Assembly: GCA_025361385.1 (NCBI GenBank)
Contig: JANYAJ010000108.1
Coordinates: 1 to 5,171 of the forward strand
DNA length: 5,171 nucleotides
DNA from: Nitrospira sp.
Lineage (GTDB): Bacteria; Nitrospirota; Nitrospiria; Nitrospirales; Nitrospiraceae
Direction: 5' to 3'
The notes under the pieces were generated by a model. The model saw only the letters and a list, made by a program, of their open reading frames with translations, made no database searches and was not told where the DNA came from. Of the stretch, positions 3,719-5,171 are shown one piece after another; positions within the stretch are counted from its first letter, which is position 1; each line of letters starts with the position of its first letter. A program made the position numbers and the translations under genes.

Positions 3719-5171
3719 CTCCGACAAGCCACCGCTCCACCACCTGACGGTTGGTGGAGTCTTCACGCACCTGGACAGCAGGGCAGGCGGCTTGTCGCCC
3801 GAAGAAATACAGCAGCGGCTCAGTACATATGGCCCCAACGTTCTGGAGGAACCGAGCCGTTATTCATTGATTCGAGGGTTCTTCCGCCAATTCACCCACT
3901 TCCTGGCCCTGTTGCTCTGGATCGCCGCCGCCCTGGCCTTCACGGCAGAATTCATGAAGCCCGGCGAAGGTATGCTCACGCTTGGGTGGGCGATCCTCGG
4001 TGTCATCGTTATCAACGCCGTCTTTGCCTTTTTTCAGGAATATAAAGCGGAGCGCGCGGTACATGCCCTCCATCGCCTCCTTCCTGCCAAGGCATGGGTG
4101 CTGCGAAGCAACCAGCCCCACGAGGTCCCACGGAGCGAGATCGTGCCGGGTGACGTGCTCTTGATCGAGGAGGGAGAACAGATCCCTGCCGACGCCCGGC
4201 TCATCGAAGCAGCCGACATGCTGGTCGACCTCTCTTCTCTCACCGGCGAATCCCAACCGAAGCGGCGGACCGCAGAGCCGATCACCGATGGACACCTCCT
4301 CGACATTCCCAATCTCGTCTTCGCCGGCACCCCCGTGCTCTCCGGCAGAGGCCGGGCGGTGGTGTTCGCGACCGGCATGCAGACGGAATTCGGCAAGATC
4401 GCCCGCCTCTCCTCAAGCGTAGAGACAGACCTCAGCCCGCTGCAGAAAGAGATCGCGAAGGTGACCCATGTCGTCGCGCTGCTCTCGGTCGCCATGGGCA
4501 TGGTCTTTTTCGTTATCGGGGTCTCCATGGGCTTGGGCTTCTGGGTCAGCGCAATCTTCGGAATCGGCATCATCGTCGCGAACGTGCCGGAAGGACTACT
4601 CCCCACTGTAACCCTGGCCTTGGCGTTAGGCAGCCAGCGCATGGCCAAACGCCACGCCCTCATCAAGCAACTGACCTCCGTTGAAACCTTGGGTTGCACC
4701 ACCGTCATCTGCACCGATAAGACCGGAACGCTGACTGAGAACCGGATGCGCGTGGCTCGTTTCTATATGGACCATCTCGAAGTCGAGGTGCAGGAAAGTT
4801 GTCTGGTGATCGCGGGGCGCGTCACCAACGCGGTCGAGGCCGAGGAGTATGCGCCGCTCTTCGATGCGATCATCCACTGCCACAATGCCAAGCGCTCGCG
4901 GCGGACCGACAGCCGTCCCACCGTGACGGGCGATCCGACCGAAGTGGCGCTGGTCGAGTTCGCGCAGGATCACGGGCTTCTTCACCATGAACCGTTACCC
5001 CGGATGGGCGAACTCCCGTTCGACGCGGACCGGAAGCGCATGTCCACCCTCCATTGGCGTGAGGGCCGGCTCGTGGCCTTCGTGAAGGGCGCGCCGGAAT
5101 CGCTCATGCCTCTCTGCAATCAGATACGTCACCAAGGTGCGCTATCGCCCATGAGTCAGGAGGACCGCCAG
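3711..5171 (+). CDS. P2-type cation-transporting P-type ATPase, 5' part (runs off window end)
   Basis: The frame stays open from GTG 3711 to the last base and gives 487 residues, about half of a usual 850-900-residue pump. Residues about 9-48 form the N-terminal cation-ATPase domain (GLSPEEIQQRLSTYGPNVL). Membrane helices M1 and M2 lie near 62-82 and 89-109. The actuator domain carries LTGES (177-181), and M3 and M4 lie near 252-275 and 277-306. M4 reads IIVANVPEGLLPTVT, with Glu294 in the ion-site position. The phosphorylation loop is CTDKTGTLT with Asp336 as the phospho-acceptor. The nucleotide domain shows GDPTE (407-411), LPFDADRKRMS (435-445) and KGAPE (459-463). The rest of the nucleotide domain, the GDGxND hinge and M5-M10 lie beyond the window. 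The M4 core is closer to Na,K-ATPase (P2C: ANVPEGLL) than to SERCA-type pumps (AAIPEGLP). Homologues are often named calcium-transporting, but the ion cannot be set from this half. It is coupled to the upstream stress-protein gene. Confidence 0.95.
   Translation, partial: MADSDKPPLHHLTVGGVFTHLDSRAGGLSPEEIQQRLSTYGPNVLEEPSRYSLIRGFFRQFTHFLALLLWIAAALAFTAEFMKPGEGMLTLGWAILGVIVINAVFAFFQEYKAERAVHALHRLLPAKAWVLRSNQPHEVPRSEIVPGDVLLIEEGEQIPADARLIEAADMLVDLSSLTGESQPKRRTAEPITDGHLLDIPNLVFAGTPVLSGRGRAVVFATGMQTEFGKIARLSSSVETDLSPLQKEIAKVTHVVALLSVAMGMVFFVIGVSMGLGFWVSAIFGIGIIVANVPEGLLPTVTLALALGSQRMAKRHALIKQLTSVETLGCTTVICTDKTGTLTENRMRVARFYMDHLEVEVQESCLVIAGRVTNAVEAEEYAPLFDAIIHCHNAKRSRRTDSRPTVTGDPTEVALVEFAQDHGLLHHEPLPRMGELPFDADRKRMSTLHWREGRLVAFVKGAPESLMPLCNQIRHQGALSPMSQEDRQ

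Noticed and set aside
3864..4988. Several minus-strand open frames across the ATPase (3864-4295, 4034-4714, 4626-4988)
   Set aside because: They are antisense shadows of the GC-rich ATPase gene, which carries all expected P-type motifs in an uninterrupted plus-strand frame.

Overview
The window looks like a piece of a GC-rich Gram-negative chromosome. The best guess is a Nitrospira-type bacterium (nitrite-oxidising or comammox lineage). Three things point there: the protein families and their style, two envelope/periplasmic proteins with signal peptides, and a palindromic intergenic repeat at 1803-1940 whose ends resemble repeats I remember from Nitrospira genomes. The assignment rests on recall, not a search, so it is moderate at best. 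There is no mobile element, CRISPR array, tRNA or rRNA.

Layout. (1) 1-831, plus strand: the 3' part of a pentapeptide-repeat protein whose start lies before the window. (2) 832-926: a convergent gap holding a hairpin that may serve as a terminator for both flanking genes. (3) 927-1751, minus strand: an exported L,D-transpeptidase (YkuD fold) with a LysM-like N-terminal part. (4) 1803-1940: a 138-bp imperfect palindrome filling the gap between the two minus-strand genes. (5) 1948-2475, minus strand: a small secreted beta-sandwich protein of unknown function, with a very strong Shine-Dalgarno and a good sigma-54 (-24/-12) promoter match just upstream. (6) 2476-2812: a 337-bp divergent regulatory region with that promoter, a weaker sigma-54-like match facing the other way, and small palindromes between them. 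(7) 2813-3718, plus strand: a tandem-domain universal stress protein. (8) 3711-5171 and beyond, plus strand: a P2-type cation-transporting ATPase that starts inside the stress-protein gene and runs off the end of the window.

How the genes fit together. The stress protein and the ion pump overlap by 8 nt (GTGGCTGA), so they are very probably co-transcribed and translationally coupled, suggesting nucleotide- or stress-linked control of an ion pump. On the other side of the divergent region, the small secreted protein and the L,D-transpeptidase may form a cell-envelope pair, interrupted by the palindromic repeat. If both sigma-54 candidates are real, one activator could control an envelope protein and an ion-pump operon together. 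I see no clearly new molecular system. The sigma-54 architecture and the stress-protein/P2-ATPase pair are the parts most worth following up.
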